Positions 46,274-48,002 of a stretch of DNA of 48,002 nucleotides are shown here, piece by piece. Source of the stretch: Akkermansiaceae bacterium (lineage in GTDB: Bacteria > Verrucomicrobiota > Verrucomicrobiia > Verrucomicrobiales > Akkermansiaceae). Under the pieces are notes generated by a model. The model was given only the letters and a program-made list of their open reading frames with translations. It searched no databases and was not told the DNA's origin. The stretch lies in NCBI GenBank assembly GCA_903888515.1, contig CAISTY010000150.1, positions 1 through 48,002 on the forward strand. The letters are read 5' to 3'. Numbering within the stretch: position 1 is the stretch's first letter; every line of letters begins with the position of its first letter. The position numbers and the translations under genes were made by a program.

Positions 46274-46657
46274 TTAGAAAATGACCTTATTGTTATTAAA
46301 CGGAGAAGTAGAGAACGGCAGCAACCCGGTAAAGCCCGAGGTGGCATTGGCAATGGAAAGATTGATCGTGCCGGTGCCGGAATAGGTTTTGGTTAGGGCC
46401 ATCACATCATTATCAGATCCCTCATTGATCTGGAACTCGATCATGTTGTTGGTATCACCGGAAGAGCTGGTGTTGGTGATATCATATCTCCAGCGTTTTT
46501 CCAGCACGTCGGTGCCATTGGAGATGTAATCCCCGGTGGTCACCACCGGCCCTGTCACCGTCATCGTGGTCTCCGCGTTGGCGCATCCCGCGGACAGCAG
46601 CAGGCCCGCCGTCAGCAGCGCGGGCCACCAGAACCGGTAGGGATGCTCCTTTCTCAC
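46274..46657 (-). CDS. Secreted/lipoprotein N-terminal ORF
   Basis: The 127-residue frame opens at GTG 46657 with a positively charged start and a hydrophobic segment ending LLLSAGCANA, fitting a Sec or lipoprotein signal. The mature part is Thr/Ser/Asn-rich and beta-like (TGPVVTTGDYISNGTDVLEK, YDITNTSSSGDTNN). It lacks a domain I can name. The stop (TAA within a TCTAAC word) is the only break between it and the 45500-46231 frame, and the composition here is less GC-rich than downstream. Confidence 0.55.
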   Translation of the reverse strand: MRKEHPYRFWWPALLTAGLLLSAGCANAETTMTVTGPVVTTGDYISNGTDVLEKRWRYDITNTSSSGDTNNMIEFQINEGSDNDVMALTKTYSGTGTINLSIANATSGFTGLLPFSTSPFNNNKVIF

Positions 46658-46689
46658 GCCCGCATCTGGCCAGTACAGCCCTGCCGCCG

Positions 46690-46903
46690 CAAGCTACGGT
46701 TTCGCCCCCAAGGCTGTCCACCACTTTCCGTGAGACACACGAATCCGGGTTCAGAGCCCCAGGTGCGTTTCCAGTGACGGGTCCGTAGTTCCGATAGTTG
46801 TTTTGGTTTACGAGCGCCATCCCCGTCTCTCAGGGCTTAGGCTGGCGCCAAGGAATTTGCTTTCGGGGGTGAACGCCGTTGGAAGAGCCGGTGGCCGGAC
46901 CCT
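46690..46903. repeat. Long dispersed repeat containing element A, copy 2 of 2
   Basis: It matches 43798-44025 nearly base for base, from CAAGCTACGGTTTCGCCCCC to GGTGGCCGGACC, and diverges at both edges. No group II intron-like domain V flanks this copy. Confidence 0.85.
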
Positions 46904-46989
46904 GGTCTTTATACACAAATCGGAGGACTGTATACACGGTGGAAAGGAATCGGCGACCTAAATCTCCTGCTTCTGATACTGATATCTGT

Positions 46990-47094
46990 TTCATGAATTT
47001 ACCAATGACTAATGCTCAATAACTAATGCCCAATGACTAATGACTGATGACTAATGACTGCTGACTGCTGACGGCTGCCTGATGACCAAGCCCC
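46990..47094. repeat. Heptamer repeat block (TGACTAA type)
   Basis: About ten imperfect tandem heptamers of TGACTAA, TGACTGA and TGACTGC type fill the gap before the GNAT gene. The 7-bp period, not the sequence, is shared with the TATCAGT run at 6898. The remainder of 46904-46990 has no recognisable feature. Confidence 0.8.
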
Positions 47095-47096
47095 CC

Positions 47097-47684
47097 TCAC
47101 AGCATCCTCGGTGAGAGTTCAGCCAGCCAGGCGGCTAGGTCTGTGGCGGCGGGGGTTGGCGGCAGCGAGTTGAGATTGTCAAGGTCCCAGCGGAACACCA
47201 GTTTGTAGCCGTCCCATGAGCCTTGTGCCCCGCAATCGCGCATCCAATCCGCCGCCAGCCGGTTGTCAACCAAGGTGTAGGCGACCAAGTGTTCCAGGCC
47301 GGCGCGGAAGGCGGTCAGCCACATCACGGCTAACAACAAGGTGCCGATGCCGCGCCGCTGGTCGGCGTCGAGCACCATCGCTGAAATCTCCGCCTCGTTG
47401 GTATGAATGGCACCGCGCCACCAACTGGCGCCACCCACGCCGGGAAACTCGCGCGCCGGATCCAACAGCGCCCAGGTCACATGCCGCGCCGGATCCTGAT
47501 CGAGCAAGCGGTCTAACATCGCATCGCCTATCATCTCCCCGGTGCGGGTCCAGAACCGCTGGTATCTGGCCATCGGCGAGAGCCGGCGATACGCCTCGGC
47601 CACCAGCGGGCGGTCTTCCTCTATCAATGGCCGCACAATCACTGGCGTGCCATCGCGCAATGTCAGTTCCAGCCTGTCCTTCAT
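47097..47684 (-). CDS. GNAT-family N-acetyltransferase
   Basis: The predicted protein has 195 residues. It begins with a beta-strand (LELTLRDGTPVIVRPLIEED) and has RLSPMARYQRFW, as in the Pat/AcsA-like acetyltransferase branch. The acetyl-CoA motif A is VLDADQRRGIGTLLL (R/Q-x-x-G-x-G/A), followed by LVAYTLVDNRLAADWMRDCG. ATG 47684 is preferred over 47693. The substrate is unknown; protein lysine or small-molecule amines are both possible. It lies outside the repeat zone and is preceded by about 300 bp without a gene. Confidence 0.85.
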   Translation of the reverse strand: MKDRLELTLRDGTPVIVRPLIEEDRPLVAEAYRRLSPMARYQRFWTRTGEMIGDAMLDRLLDQDPARHVTWALLDPAREFPGVGGASWWRGAIHTNEAEISAMVLDADQRRGIGTLLLAVMWLTAFRAGLEHLVAYTLVDNRLAADWMRDCGAQGSWDGYKLVFRWDLDNLNSLPPTPAATDLAAWLAELSPRML

Positions 47685-47693
47685 CGCAGCCAC

Positions 47694-48002
47694 GCATGCA
47701 AGCTATGCCACCACGCCCGTCACCGCCACCGCGAACTTCGCCGGTCCTGATCTCGTTGAAAAATGATTTGTCACATTCTTCAGGCTTGGTCGTGATGCAA
47801 CAGTCGAGCGGCTCGGACGCAAGAGAGAAAAGTCTGAAAGTCAAAAGTCGAAGGTCCGCTCAACGTCAAAGGTGATGCGGCGGCGCATGGGACTCTGAAC
47901 CAACTATGGGGCTTCTCGCCGTCGCCTCAACCGGCTTGTTCGGTTTCTGTTGGCGGGAATCGCCGCAGGTCGCCGGACTACGGCAAAATCGTTGGAATCG
48001 CC
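47694..48002. other. Window end, no supported gene
   Basis: There is a short run of AGTC/AAAGTC words at about 47825-47855 (similar in style to the other simple repeats). A plus-strand frame from ATG 47905 is open to the end of the window (MGLLAVASTGLFGF); it could be the start of a gene but is too short to judge. Confidence 0.35.

Noticed and set aside
44287..46396. Long plus-strand ORFs at 44287-44706 and 45746-46396
   Set aside because: They are Arg/Gly/Ala-rich mirror frames of the high-GC surface-module repeat, have no start context or family similarity, and appear in both copies only because the DNA is duplicated.
36481..46903. Element A as integron attC sites
   Set aside because: The array layout is suggestive, but the copies lack a paired RYYYAAC/GTTRRRY arrangement, cassettes are too long, and no integron integrase is present; only a generic recombinase fragment was seen.

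Overview
The window is a high-GC bacterial chromosome segment that fits Verrucomicrobiota (Planctomycetota-Verrucomicrobiota-Chlamydiota group, probably Verrucomicrobiales). The grounds are a DksA-type protein with a long histone-H1-like tail, a PEP-CTERM exosortase substrate, Tat-exported Gfo/Idh oxidoreductases, a planctomycete/verrucomicrobial HzsA-like haem protein and weak Shine-Dalgarno sites. No rRNA, tRNA or CRISPR array was found. The taxonomic call is inference from family content, not from a marker-gene tree.

Layout. 1-10.1 kb: palindromic REP-like repeats, then a minus-strand block with a GHMP-kinase/pyrophosphorylase fusion and a second nucleotidyltransferase, an EEP-fold lipoprotein, tatA, rsmE, dnaJ, grpE and a Tat-exported oxidoreductase. 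10.3-11.8 kb: a secreted ankyrin protein, then a gene graveyard holding an orphan antitoxin and the 3' end of purC. 11.8-18.8 kb: typA, a radical SAM/SPASM gene, a membrane protein and a VapBC module, followed by a tandem second copy of the whole block that has been cut down by several internal deletions. 19.3-20.8 kb: the dksA-like, rpmG, rpsR operon with a clear terminator. 21-24.2 kb: scpB, pheA, gltA. 24.3-28.8 kb: an SDR, an ABC-F ATPase and a secreted oxidoreductase. 29-36.5 kb: a MacAB-TolC-type export operon followed by an HzsA-like dihaem protein.

36.5-47 kb is an accessory zone. All apparently complete protein genes here are on the minus strand (PEP-CTERM protease, Tat-exported sugar-isomerase-like protein, an AT-richer orphan beta-propeller-like gene, a GH32-like protein, a VapBC module, surface-protein modules). 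They are interleaved with about six copies of one short repeat, relics of hrpB and a tyrosine recombinase, and two structures that look like domain V/VI of decayed group II introns.

The most unusual signals are: (i) a GTTAGR word that recurs about once per 0.75 kb on both strands, in several codon frames, using otherwise rare codons, and is absent from part of the accessory zone; (ii) the decayed tandem duplication; (iii) the repeat-delimited accessory array; (iv) a 146-bp MITE-like insertion revealed by comparing two copies of another repeat. All are read by eye; no search or structure prediction was run.
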